A stretch of 64,000 nucleotides of DNA from assembly GCA_030549775.1 (NCBI GenBank), contig CM060174.1, forward strand, positions 40,529,086 to 40,593,085, written 5' to 3'. The stretch is from Tamarix chinensis (Eukaryota > Streptophyta > Magnoliopsida > Caryophyllales > Tamaricaceae). The translations under genes and the position numbers were made by a program. Within the stretch, counting starts at the first letter, position 1; every line of letters starts with the position of its first letter. Under the pieces are notes generated by a model, which was not told where the DNA came from, did not search any database, and saw nothing but the letters and a program-made list of their open reading frames with translations. Positions 37,581 to 49,160 of the stretch are shown one piece after another.

Positions 37581-38004
37581 TGGAACTTTTCAGCCAGTGA
37601 GGAAGAATTCTTGTGAAAATTTTCCTAAAGTAACTGCATTAAAACTTAAAGAACACCTCAAATTTAGAAAACTTGGAGTTGGAGTAGACCATTCTTTGAT
37701 TCAAAGAATTGAACTCTATTAGATTACATTGGTTTCACAGATTGAAAAGGATAACATTTTTGTTGCTTCATTTTGGATTGCATCCCTAACAGCAATATAT
37801 GCTACAACATTAAATTGAAATCAGTGTTTGGCAAGGCTTGACTTACACTATAGCAATAAACTAAATTGTCTAATTTAAGGTGCAACAACATTCAGTCTTA
37901 TTTAAACTATATTGTCTTTGCAACACATTGATGCATCAATTGCCCATCCTAACAGTTATATACTCTTGTTGTGACAGATTTTTGAGTGGGAATGGTAGTT
38001 TGTT

Positions 38005-41000
38005 TTGAGACTTAACTTGAAGTTGGAAGCTGGTTTTGTTCAAGACTTGCCATGCCTCTTCATCCCCTGCCCCTACCTGCTCTTTTCCTTTGTTCTTTTC
38101 CCCTACCCCTTCCAATGCCTCCTGTTCTTCCTACGCTTTGTCCTTCAGTTGGAACTTGAGCTTGAGTTGGAGCTTGATCTGAAACTTTAGCTGAAGGTTG
38201 AGCTAGAACTTGATCTACAACTTGAGCTGCTCTTCCTCCCCTTTGTCCTCTTTCTCTACCCCTTCCTTTTATTTCATGGGGTGTCTTTCAACAAATTATA
38301 CATATGGAAAACAAGTATTAACAAGTCACAATTATAAATTATAGATATGGAAAAAAATTATCCCACTAACCTTATATTTATCTTTGTATCTCAAATGAAC
38401 CGGTAATGATACCCCCACATTTTGAAAATGATGTTTGTTATGTCATGTTTGACTACAATGGCTACACCACTGTTCTTGACCTCTTCTTGAGACCTTTGAG
38501 ACCTTATAACTATTTTGTGTCTCCCCTTCTTCCATTCTTCTCTTCCTACGTGGCCTTCCTCTCCATTTCCTCAATTCTGGAGGCTTAATAGGTTCCTTTC
38601 CCTGTCGTGGCCACTCATTAGGACTATTTAGCATCTCCATAGTATGATTGTAAGCCTTAAGGTATGTGTCCTTATTGTACCAATGGCTTATATAGCCCTT
38701 AGGTATGTCCCTCATTTCCCAAATAGTATCTATGGCATGCTCACATAAAATTCCACTCAACTGCCATACTACAACTTCTACCATCCACCTTCACTGTGTA
38801 TTTATCACCTAGAGGGTTATTCCCTATTTTAACCCCATATCCATCCCTCCTATTCCATACACAATTCCATTTGACAACTGCTTCTTTTTTCTTCTCTACA
38901 ATTTCCTGAATACGAGGGCATAACAAGATGTTCATATTCTTAATCGCTTCCCTCTTCTTGATATTCCTCTTCATGCACACCTCCCTTATATCTTCTAACA
39001 TGCCTAAAATTGGTTTGTGTCTAGCTTCAATGATAATTCCATTAAAGATCTCAGTTATATTATTTGTGACATAATCACATTTACTTTCAAGCTTAAACCA
39101 AGCTTTAGACCATGTTTGATCCCTGCCTTCCAAATCCACAGCACATCAACTTCTTTCAATTCCTAAAGCTTATCTGAGAACATATTAAGGGTAGTGGCAT
39201 TTGCAATCATCCAAAAGTGGTTTCTCTACACTATACCATTGAACTTCTTCCTAAAATTGGCATAGATGTGTCTTGCACAACATCTATGCTCAACTTGAGG
39301 AAAAATACGTTTAATGGCTTCCACCAACCCCTTACAAAAACACAAGTCAAAATCAAGCATAAAGAAAGCAAGATACTGTATAATATATTATTGCAAAGTG
39401 AAGAAAAAATACCACAAAAGATAAAATAGTACTAATATACCTTTTGCTAGTCACTGATTATTGTTAAGCCTTGACCTTGTTGTAGACCTAAGTCAACAAC
39501 CACATGGGTTAGAAACCACACCCAATTTTCAGTGTTCTCCTTCTCAGCCACCGACCATGCAACTGGAAACATCTAGTTGTTCCCATCTGCGCCTACAGCT
39601 ATAAGTATTTGACCTTCAATACATCCCTTCAAAAGAAACAAACACAATTAAATCTAATATTAATGTTTTTTATTAGTTGAATGTGAAAAATAAAATAGTC
39701 ATGTAATCATGGAAATTACCTTCAAGAAGCAACCGTCAACCCCAAGAACGAGTCTACATCCATCCTTCTACCCTTTATTCAATGCATCAAAACATATATA
39801 AAGTTTGTCAAACACATTACTCCCTTCCTTCACCTTAAGGAAACAAGTGTTCTTTTCGTTTGCCTTTTTGATCTCAACAACATAGTCCCAAGGTCTCTCA
39901 GATTGCAGTTGAAAGTCACCTTCAATTTGTCTGTGGCAAACACGCAAGGCCCTAAAACACATGTGCATTGTTGCTTTAAGCCTATGCTCGTCCCAAACGG
40001 TATTCTTCAACTCCCTTACCATCCAACTTGGGGCCAGCTTTACTCTCTCCATATAATGCCTTGCTAGCCACTTTGCAGACAATCTGTTGTTCTTATGAGT
40101 TGCCTTCTTGCATGTATGATTAGGCCCCACCTTTATGACTTGAAAGTTATTCTTTCTTTGCATCCATGATGCAGAAACGTGCCAACCACATTGATTATTC
40201 TCAACGTCATACCCAAAGCACTTCACTTGCATGTACTTTTTATCATTCTTTATAAACTTCAAATCATAGCCATTCATGATGCTATAATCATCAATGGCCA
40301 TTTTGAATTCAACATTATCCATTAATTGGCATCCAATTTCTATTTTTACATCTTAAGGATTTGTGTTAGGCCTAAATGTAGAATACCTTGGTTTCTTCCC
40401 CATTCCATCCCCATTGGATCCTGAACTAGAGGAAGGACTAGGTGGATCCCCTTCATCCCAATACTCTTCTTCATCCTCATTTCTAATTTTTTCTCCTTGT
40501 GCAACTAAGGCCTACTCTTCCCTAGCTTCCCTCATGCTCTAAGTAAATTTCTTCACTTTCTCCCTTACTCCTATAAAGTCCTCAGCAACAGTCTGATACC
40601 CATCATCAATGAGAACATCATCCTCATCTTGGGCATCACAATATTCATCATCACTATCCTCATCTATTAACCTAATAGCGGCCCCACTTACACCTAAATC
40701 TATAATTCTGCTCTTAATAGCAGTGGTAATTCCTAAGTTTTTAGCCCCATGTTCATTATTAAAAGCAATACCACCATCATCAAGAAAATTCTCTATCCAA
40801 GCCACATCATCTGTAATGCCATCACCCACGCCCTTATCAGCTTCAATGACTGCAATCTCACCATCATGCTCCCCACTGTAATAAGCCAAACATAAAATCC
40901 AAAATTTAAGAGATAATAAATATAACGTACCACAAACAACTTCCAACAAAAACTAAGATGAAGTGATGAACAGAATGTAGCAGCATTGAGGGCCCTCATG

Positions 41001-41514
41001 TATTCGATGAAAAAAAATAACAGAAAATGATAGAAATATGTGGTCCCAATATGTACTCAAAATAAAATAATCTAAAATTACGAAGTTATACCCTCTTAAT
41101 TAATCAAACACTAAATTAATCAAACCTTTAACTAAAGTCAGTCAACTATAAATTAATCAAACACTAAAGGAATAAACGTCATACCCTCTCTTTATTCGAG
41201 CCAATTTCCTCTCGCATTACTAGCCCTAAATATAAAGAAAACCCTAAAAGGAAAGTGCAGAGTATGAAACACTGGAAAGCACTTCACAAAACTTACCTAT
41301 CATCTTCCTCAAGGTCCACCATGTTTGGGTTGGAAGGAACTACACTTCGCGTCTTCTTCTTCCCCATGGCTGTGCAATTTTGAAGATGAACTGAACTTCG
41401 CATCTTCCTCTTCCCCATGGCTGTGCAATTTTGAAGACGAACTGAACTTTGCGTCTTCCTCTTCCCTATGGCTATACAGAATGAAACGAAAAATGAAAAA
41501 GGAAGAAAGAGCAT
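38005..41514 (-). pseudogene. MULE transposase (mudrA type), spliced and degenerate
   Basis: Exons inferred from splice sites that keep the frame: exon 1 to 41,297 (AG|GTAAGT); exon 2 40,875-39,720; exon 3 39,626-39,441; exon 4 from 39,330 to ~38,420; then a tail to ~38,005. Domains: a basic N-terminal repeat; an acidic stretch (DEDSDDEYCDAQDEDD); the MuDR DNA-binding domain (40,322-39,768; CGWHVSASWMQRKNNFQV, HTC); catalytic core with GVDGCFLK, FPVAWSVAEKENTENWVWFL, TIISD and EHRCCARHIYANF; SWIM-type finger (WQLSGILCEHA) with HWYNKDTYLKAYN; a decayed CCHC knuckle; and a Gln/Arg-Gly-rich tail. About nine in-frame stops, mostly TAG at glutamine positions, and two frameshifts make it a pseudogene. 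Confidence 0.9.
41346..41497 (-). repeat. 51-bp in-frame tandem repeat, transposase exon 1
   Basis: Three copies (41,346, 41,397 and ~41,448, the last partial) with a 51-bp period, i.e. 17 codons. On the minus strand it encodes units of GKRKTQSSVRLQNCTAM type: a repeated basic motif at the transposase N-terminus, possibly a nuclear-localisation or DNA-contact segment. ATG occurs in two copies and ATA in the first, so the start codon is uncertain. Confidence 0.88.
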
Positions 41515-41699
41515 AGTATGAAATGATCAAAAATAAGCGCCAGTATGAAAGAAGAAGTAAGAGCATGGAGAGTACTTACTCAACGACGAAGCACAACCTC
41601 TGGTTCTCACTTCCTCTGTCGTAGACAACTTTTTTTTCTGTTTGGTTTTATGAGATTAAACACTTCGAAGTTTGTTTCATTCATTTCAAAAATAATAAT

Positions 41700-41905
41700 A
41701 CTATTGTACTGAGTATATTACATAGTATAAAATACAAAAATAATAATATTTTAATATTTTCTGGCACCTCCAGCAAGTATTTAGCCGGTAGTTCCTTATT
41801 CGGATAAAAGACTCAACATATTTTCCTGAATTGGAAAATGAAAAACATTTGTTCCTTTATTGGAACGACACCAAAACGTTTCTTCCTTAATATACATTTT
41901 ACTCC
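41700..41905. repeat. MULE right terminal inverted repeat
   Basis: Inverted counterpart of 35,181-35,386, next to the 9-bp duplication. Lies just upstream of transposase exon 1 and likely carried its promoter. Confidence 0.88.
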
Positions 41906-41999
41906 ATATTACTTATAAAGTGAATATACAAAAATAAAATTAAAAAAAAATAAAGAGCTCAAATAAGATTACGACAATGATGACAAATATATACTCTCA

Positions 42000-42017
42000 C
42001 ACACACACACACACATA
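42000..42017. repeat. (CA)n microsatellite
   Basis: Short pure CA run in the right arm of the hAT-like element. Confidence 0.9.
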
Positions 42018-42190
42018 TAATAAACGAACCTGGGTCTGGAACTAATAAACCCAAACCCATTTAGGTACGTATGGACTCAAATCCTACATAGACCCATCTC
42101 CAAAAATTATGGATCCAAATCCACTAAAAATACGACAGATCTAACGGGTCTAGATCGGATCAAATACCCATTGCCATCCCTAAGTGGGAG

Positions 42191-44090
42191 CTCATGTGAT
42201 AGGTGTGTTAACAATGGTCTTTTCCTGCATGTCATTGATCAGATCTGGAAGAACATGTTCTCTTGAAAGCCGAATTTATTCTCGTTAGTTGGGCAAACCA
42301 CTTTCATCCAATCCATATCATCCACGATCCCTTGGTATAGTATGCAAACATATCTTTTACCGAAATTTGTCTATGAGTTAATGGATAAACTCAACCGGGA
42401 TTTTCTATGGGGTTCCACAACAAGGCGACGTAAGCTGCATCATCTCAGTTGGAACATTGTCTGCTTTACAAAGGAGAATGGTGGTCTGGGTTTGTGATTA
42501 GCCAAGAAAATGAATACATCAATTTTTTTTAAAGCTTTCGTGGGATGCACTTTATAGCAAGGACACTATCTAGAAAAGACTACTCTCAAAAATAACTTGA
42601 ATAAAACTCTATGTTTACTTTCTCTCTATTGGTTGTTCCCTAATGTAGTGACGAATATGTAAATCAGTGGAATATCTTAAACTGGGTATCCAATGGTTTA
42701 TTAGTAGTGGCTGCAACGTAAGTTTTTAGATGGACTGCTGGATGGGTAGTGGCCCTCTCATTAATTTGCAATAAACTACCCAAATCTTGAAGACCCAGCT
42801 AGACTTGTATCGGACTATTGCTCTATTAATGGTTGGAGGGGGCATCTGTTTGAAAACCATCCCCCCCATTTTTGTCTGGCGGATTTTGCTAGCATGTGGG
42901 TCCAGTATAACTGCACTAATCCAGACTTCTCGGTTTGAAATGGTAGTAGTGATGATAATTTTAATGTCAAGTTGGCGTACACATTGTTACGAGGTGAAAT
43001 GACCCGTGTTGTTTCTCGATGGAGGCATGTTTAAAGTATATAAGTATGATAAAGGGTCCGAAATTTCATGTGGTTAACTGTGCATAACTGTATATTGACC
43101 AACCAAAATCAGAGACTGTATATTGACCAACCAAAATCAGATGCAACATCTTACTGAGGTGAATTCTTGTTATTTTTGTGGAGAGGAGTCTCTACTTCAT
43201 GTGCTACGATACTCTGCGTACAATTACCAAGGATAGTTTTGCTCCGAATATGATTAATAATATCTGTGTTAGTGATTCACTCCAAGACTGGCTGAATGGC
43301 AATATCGAGTAGTAGGGGCAGCTTCAAGGTGATACTTCAGCTTGGGCGTCCTCTTTCTCCCTTGTAATTTGGAATCTTTGGTAGCAGAGGAATAACCGGA
43401 TTTTCAGAGGAGCTACATTCGATCCAAGATGACTAACTCACACAGTTCACCACCTTGAGGATCATAGCTCAGAGATATTCGTGACCCTTGCAAACATTAC
43501 AACCATAGGATTGTCGATTGGAATTACACTCACAATAGTGTCCTGAAAATTAACATTGACGGTAGTGTGTTGGGCGGTCCCAACAACTTGGCCTCGGGAG
43601 GGGTTGCTAAAGACCATATGGGGTGATGGATTTTTGGCTCTACAGCTAATGTAGGTCATGGGCATATATTGCTTGTCGCGCTATGGGCCGTCTGTTATGG
43701 CCTATAGCATGCTAATGATAGGAGTTTTCATCATAATCAGAATAAGAGTGATACCTTTATGGTTATCCATATCCTCAATGGTGTTATATCTTCTCAACAT
43801 CCTTTACTCGATATTTCGCTATCTTGTAAAACCCTTACAGTCTTTTGAGTTTTGTTATGTTTCCCACATCTATCAAAAGGCTAATATTATAGTTGATCGG
43901 TTGGCAACTCATATCATTCCCATCCCTTTAGTGTGTATACCTATTAGTCTCCTCCCTAGGATGTTGCTTCCCTCTTATTATTTGATAGAGTAAGGGGTAG
44001 AATGCCCAATCGTTGTATCAACTATATTCAGGGTGAGTTGCTCTACTTCTTGGGTTTAAGCCCCCCTTATGACCTTAAAAAAATATAAGG
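42191..44090 (+). pseudogene. LINE ORF2 remnant: RT end, zf-RVT and RNase H
   Basis: Continuation of 33,005-34,808 beyond the hAT/MULE nest. Visible: RT thumb region (LNRDFLWGSTTRRRKLHHLS with frame changes, ~42,390-42,460), zinc-binding domain (MQHLTEVNSCYFCGEESLLH, ~43,140-43,200), then RNase H from ~43,540: VLKINIDGSVLGGPNNLASG, GGVAKDHMG and ALWAVCYGL. The C-terminus ends with FLGLSPPYDL and a short A-run at ~44,080. RNase H at the ORF2 C-terminus marks a plant L1 subgroup. Stops are frequent. No target duplication found. Confidence 0.85.
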
Positions 44091-44756
44091 TTACTCCCCT
44101 TCACTTAGAGATTTATCAAATCAAAATATACATGATACTGTGACTTACGCTTACAAAGCCATTAAACTAATGGGAGCGTGGATGCAAAATCAGTATCTTC
44201 GTCATGTAAGCTTGCAAGACTTTGAACAAAGCTATTAGACAATCAGTATCAAGAGTATAAGAACATTTACATATTGAAATTGTAGGGTGATTGGAATTCA
44301 TTAGGGCTTTGTCTGACAACTAAATTATTGTACCATTACTACTATTTTATTTTTAGCTTCAGTGATCATTATATTTGGAAATTTTCAAAAATTACCATAC
44401 CTTCTATTACAAATTAATATAAAGTGTGAATTCAAACAGATAAATTAATATAAAAAATTGTTAGCAGATACTTAATTCGTCATTTCATTTCAGGTTCAAA
44501 TTTACCAAATAGGGCTTAGATTAAGAGCAATTGTGGTAATCTCAATGAATGGCATTCCACTATAAAGGCATGACAATACATATGGTACAATTGAGGGGAA
44601 GTTGTTCTATGAGTACATTTCGTAGCTAGCTTCTGTCAGTATATCATATGTCCTTTCTTGTGATTCAGGATTATTGATTGAATTTCCATGAAGCCCCTCC
44701 CACAAGGACTAAATACTAACATGTACATGGATATGAAGCCTTCAAGCCCACATTGA
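44091..44756. other. Unassigned AT-rich stretch
   Basis: No coding or repeat structure recognised. Likely downstream region (3' UTR and beyond) of the minus-strand carrier gene. Confidence 0.4.
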
Positions 44757-45977
44757 TTATAGTGTTTTGTGATTATGCTCAAAGTTATGGCTACTTTTGT
44801 ATGCCAGTTTATGCAACTGATCATAGCCTGCAAGTACTCCAGCCCCTGCCACACCAAGAAGCATGTTTGCAGTGATGCCACGGAATAGAGCAAATAAACC
44901 TTCATGATGGATTATCTCCTGGAATGCATGAATGGCATTACGATACTTCAAGGGCTGTCCAGATGTAAGCATCATTCTCCGACGCACAGTGTCAAAGGGA
45001 TAGGCACATACCCCAGATATGGTTGTCACACCCCAACCCAAAAAGAAGCATGCGAAGAAGTTATCCTGTCAGATATTAAAGTTACAATTAATAAGGTCGG
45101 CTAAGAATGCTATGCAATACATACCATATTGCTAGATGATATGGCCTTGGACATGGCACTAGTTTTACCCTCATTGAACTACTGGTTAAGTGAGATGTTT
45201 GGATCAACAAACGGTTATATACTCAAATATTGAAGAATGTCCTTGAAATACAAATAAGAATGCAACATGTCATATTGCTAGATGATTAGGGCAAGAACAT
45301 AGCATTAATTTTACACCCTCATTGACAGCAAATAGTTTGAAATTATACTCATACATTGAAAAGAGTCCTTGCATGACTACTTGGTATATATGAACAACTT
45401 TTGACAAAGTTGCCAATTCAGCTCAAACATCATGTGTCGGTAAAATCAGAACACTAGAGCCCTAAAGATGCAACAACTATTTACCTACCTAAGGTAAAAA
45501 CTCACACGTAATTTCTAAACATACAAGTGTCACCCAAAGAAAACAAAAAAATGGAAGGGGTTCAAGCATATCTTCAAAAGAAAAGTACAAGTGTTGAGCA
45601 CAAACCTTCAGCGATCCCACTAATGCAACAGGTTTAACTGTGTCATAGATGCCAAAATACATGCCTCTGTATAGAGTAATACCTACAATGGAAGCACTAA
45701 ATCCTCGATAAAGACCAACAATTCCATCACTTAACAAGGTCTTCCGGTAAACATCAAATAACCCACAAAACTGACGTCGACCTTGAATCGGGCAATCCCT
45801 AGCATCAGTGCCCAATCGAGTCCGTGCGTAATCGAGGTGGTACAAAAAAAGTGATGTTGATGCTCCTGCGGCACTTCCAGAAGCCACATTTCCAGCAAAC
45901 CATTTCATGTAGCCATCTTTCTCCCTTGAAAATCCTAAATGACTCTTGAAGTAGCCCTTGAAAGCAAAGTTAAATGC
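44757..45977 (-). CDS. ER-ANT1: ER-type ADP/ATP carrier (ER-ANT1-like), last two exons
   Basis: Mitochondrial-carrier family protein that exchanges ADP and ATP, of the plant endoplasmic-reticulum subgroup. Exon 45,977-45,606 (124 codons; acceptor TTTATGCAG, donor AAG|GTTTGT) starts [20 protein letters not shown]. Exon 45,065-44,757 (102 codons plus TAA; acceptor CTGACAG) starts [12 protein letters not shown]. Carrier motifs: LDYARTRL in repeat 2; [11 protein letters not shown] in repeat 3; [20 protein letters not shown] near the end. The RRRMML signature and tail favour ER-ANT1 over mitochondrial AACs. Both exons are open, in phase and without stops, so the gene is probably functional. The first ~80-85 residues are not in the window as far as I can see; the upstream intron must exceed ~18 kb or the gene is truncated. 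The single intron seen is 540 bp. Confidence 0.9.
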
Positions 45978-47700
45978 CTGCATAAAATTCAACATAGGTG
46001 TCAAATATCTCATTCTTTAGTTCCAAAAATGACAAGAAGCTAGAGTCCATATAGACACATTGGTTGAACTGAAGCAAATTAGAAAAACAAATAAATGACC
46101 GCATACACTTTTCCTTCCAATTCTCCTTTTTGTATCTATAACTTCAGTTTTCATTGGTCAAACCAAAGATTCTGCAATGTTTTCTTCCAAAAGAAGAAGA
46201 AATATTTTGACTAAGGCTGATATAAACAGACATTTTTTTCATTGACAAATATCAAGAGAAGACCCAACGCCCTTGGACGCCTTTGTCCAAAGATAGGAAT
46301 TTGTAAAAAGGAAACATCAAACATTACTACCTATTAATATATATGTAAGGTTTTATTCACGTAGTTTGAATTTGATTAACCAAAATGAATACAAAAAATC
46401 TAAATGTAATTAAAAATAAAATCAAGCAAAATAATCAACACAAACAAATTGCAAAGATAAATTTTCACACACTATGCATTACTATCAAGCGTTTAGCTAT
46501 ACAATTTGACGTATGATCCTTACTTAGCATATTTCCCTCAAAGCTTAATCAATCCCAACCAATAATTAAACATAATCTAGATAGTTGGTTCTTTCTTAGC
46601 AATTGCTCTCTCTAGATTCACAAACTCGTTTCTATTGATTACATTAATCGCCTAATAATAGGCTACAGAAAAACCTAGATTAGAAAGATAATGTGATGTA
46701 TACAATAACCCGAAGCACAACCATGTCCTATGACATGGCCTGATCATGTTCCATATTCAAAAAAAGCACTAGAGACATGCACAAAGCACAAGACACACCT
46801 TGGTCGTCCTTCGTGACGTTACTTCGTATGACTTCTATCTTCACTCCATCTCATCATTGTTGAGCCCTTATATACACCACAATCATGTTTCACATGAAGA
46901 TACCCTTCTCAGTTACACATTCCTTTATTAATCTAGCTTCAATTATAAACTATGTACCCAACAAAGCTCCCCTCAAGCTTTGATGTGTTTCCATCCTTAA
47001 TGAACAAGCATAATCATCACATTTTCTTTAAGCCAACCTCCAATGTGGATGTACCTCTTTTTGTAGGTCCTGCACATTTAGGAGTATTAGTTATTATAAC
47101 AAGATAACCTTCATTTATCATCAGTTGTTATCTTCCTTCATCGGTTATAATCTAGGTTCATACTTCAGGTAATCTAATTCTATCATCTATAAGTTAATTT
47201 GTCCATCAATAAGCCACTATGAACCTGAATAATCTTAGAATTGAAAATATTATTTTAAGAGGATTTATAAAACCAAAGGTTAGCATAACCTTGCATCAAT
47301 TTGGTATCAAAAGCTCAAACCCAAACTTTATCACCTTTTTTGGTGTTCATAGTCACCCGATTTTCATCCAAAAAAATTTCTCCAACGCCCACTTAGAAAT
47401 CCACTGCATTAATTTTTTTTTCTTTGGGATAATCCCTATTTCAAGAAAACTGTTTGTTAGCTTATAGTAATGTCAATTACTTTATTTTATAGGCTTAAAG
47501 GATCATATTCATAACATCTCAAGATGAATTGAGGATTTCCTTGATGTTTAGGGGAAATTTTAAAAAGGGTCACTTAGGGCCCATGATAGAAAATCACACT
47601 TAATTTCATTTATTCAAGTTGTGCAGCCAAACTCAAGACGATGCTAATCAATCATAGACTTGAAGGTCCAACGGAAATACTTAGGTTATATATGCCCTTT
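45978..47700. other. Non-coding, probable intron or flank of the carrier gene
   Basis: Searched by eye for the missing N-terminal carrier exon on the minus strand; none recognised. AT-rich, no clear repeat. Confidence 0.4.
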
Positions 47701-47971
47701 GCCTTTGAGATTGATGAGGCTAACCCACCCTCAAGGCACTACAAGAATAGTAGCAACTATTATTAGGAAATATTTATAAGATATTAACAAATATTTATCA
47801 TTATGACAATATATAATATTAAGATAGGAAAAAAAATTCTCTGTAATATGCAGGTTGGAAACTTGTGCAACTATTGTCAAGTTTCCAAATACTAATAGTA
47901 GTATTACCCTATAAAGATAGGCTCCAACTACCAAATGAAACAAGCCAATTACCCACAAAATCATCTTATCA

Positions 47972-47984
47972 TGGTATTAGCGGC
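47972..47984 (+). promoter_or_regulatory. Copia primer-binding site candidate
   Basis: TGGTATTAGCGGC, close to the initiator-Met tRNA complement. A putative short 5' LTR ends just before it (CATCTTATCA), but its start is not defined. Confidence 0.5.
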
Positions 47985-49160
47985 AAGCTGAGACTTGCCG
48001 TCTGACATTATGATTCATTGTTTAATAAGATTTTGGTTTTGTTGTTGATTCCATCATTGCCCAGCATTTGCAGTCAGTACAGCCTGTTGCAAATAGGCAA
48101 TTTTTCTAGATCTGACACCGTTGAACACCCATCATGTAATCCAATAATCCATTCACTGATGGATCTGGTTCGATTGTTTGTTGTTGTTAAACTCAAATGC
48201 TCGCTGGTTGACGAAGTTGTTTTGACCATTTTTATTTGGCACTGCTATTTATCCTACTGCGTGTAGCACATGATTTTGTTGCCTAATATCTCTTCTGTTA
48301 TTTTATTCTTTCTTATTTCAATGTTTGGTAGAGACAAGCAACAAATGTGCAATCTCTTGTTGTAGTCTTGGTGATCTTTGGTTTAGTGCATAATTTGGAG
48401 GTAGATAATCTGTATATTTATTATTTTGTCAAATATAAGTGACCTTGTTTTGCTCAAGGTCTAAGGATGGTGGCTTAAGCACGAGCTCTAGTGTACATAT
48501 CCTGCTTGGTTTGAGTTATAAATTTGGTATTTTCCATTGTGATGAAATTTATTCGACCTAGTTTGAAGCATTATTTATTTATCTCATATAAGACTCTCAC
48601 AAGTTGCTATGAGTAGACTTTATCTGACAGTTGCTACTACAAGTCCAATCCCTATAAGTATTACTCGATCTTCATCGGTCACTTCAAATAAATTATTTGG
48701 TAGGCATATTCCTAATAATTCTACACAACGCTTGATTGATAAAGGTGCATCCCATTATATGACTATCAGATGCTTGATAGGAGATTCAGATTATATAGTG
48801 ATATTCTCTCATCATCCTTGTGTTATCCAGGACCAAATAACAAGGAATCCAATTAGAATGGGTAAAATGCATAATGGGGTCTACTTTTACTAGATAGTGA
48901 TAGAGATTGCCACAGCTGTGACATCAGGATTAGACTTGCATGATTTGTGGCACCAACGTTTGGGGCATATCTCTCTTCAATTAATGCCATTAATTTCAGG
49001 AGCAAGTCTTTCTCCTAAGTCCAAGACTGCACTATGTGATATTTGTTGCCGTGCCCAATAGACATGCCATATGTTTTCTTTAAGTGATAATCATGCTCAT
49101 GATTATTTGAGTTGATCCATTGCAATATTTTAAGTCTCTACCATACCTCCACTTTGTTTG

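Larger units (their letters stand above)
35181..41905. mobile_element. Mutator-like element (MULE), 6.7 kb, with two convergent genes
   Basis: Perfect 9-bp target duplication ATATTACTT (35,172-35,180 and 41,906-41,914), the hallmark of the Mutator superfamily. Long terminal inverted repeats start AGAGGAAAATG on the left and GGAGTAAAATG on the right (complement), and stay alignable for ~205 bp. Inside: a GRF zinc-finger gene on + near the left end and a mudrA-type transposase on - reading from the right end, so the genes converge as mudrA and mudrB do in maize MuDR. Both genes carry stops and the copy is inactive. Confidence 0.92.
34809..42182. mobile_element. hAT-like non-autonomous element (outer shell)
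   Basis: Ends TAAGGATGGAAATGAG (34,809) and, as inverted complement, TAGGGATGGCAATGGG (to 42,182), a terminal repeat of the Ac/hAT type. Flanking octamers GGTGCGAA (34,801-34,808) and AGTGGGAG (42,183-42,190) agree at 5 of 8 positions, a plausible decayed 8-bp duplication. Subterminal GGGTC/GACCC-type motifs lie on both sides. Without the inner MULE the element is ~640 bp with no coding sequence. It splits the LINE RT, whose frame resumes on the right. Confidence 0.72.

Noticed and set aside
40609..40881. 90-codon + strand frame
   Set aside because: Antisense of the acidic part of the MULE transposase.
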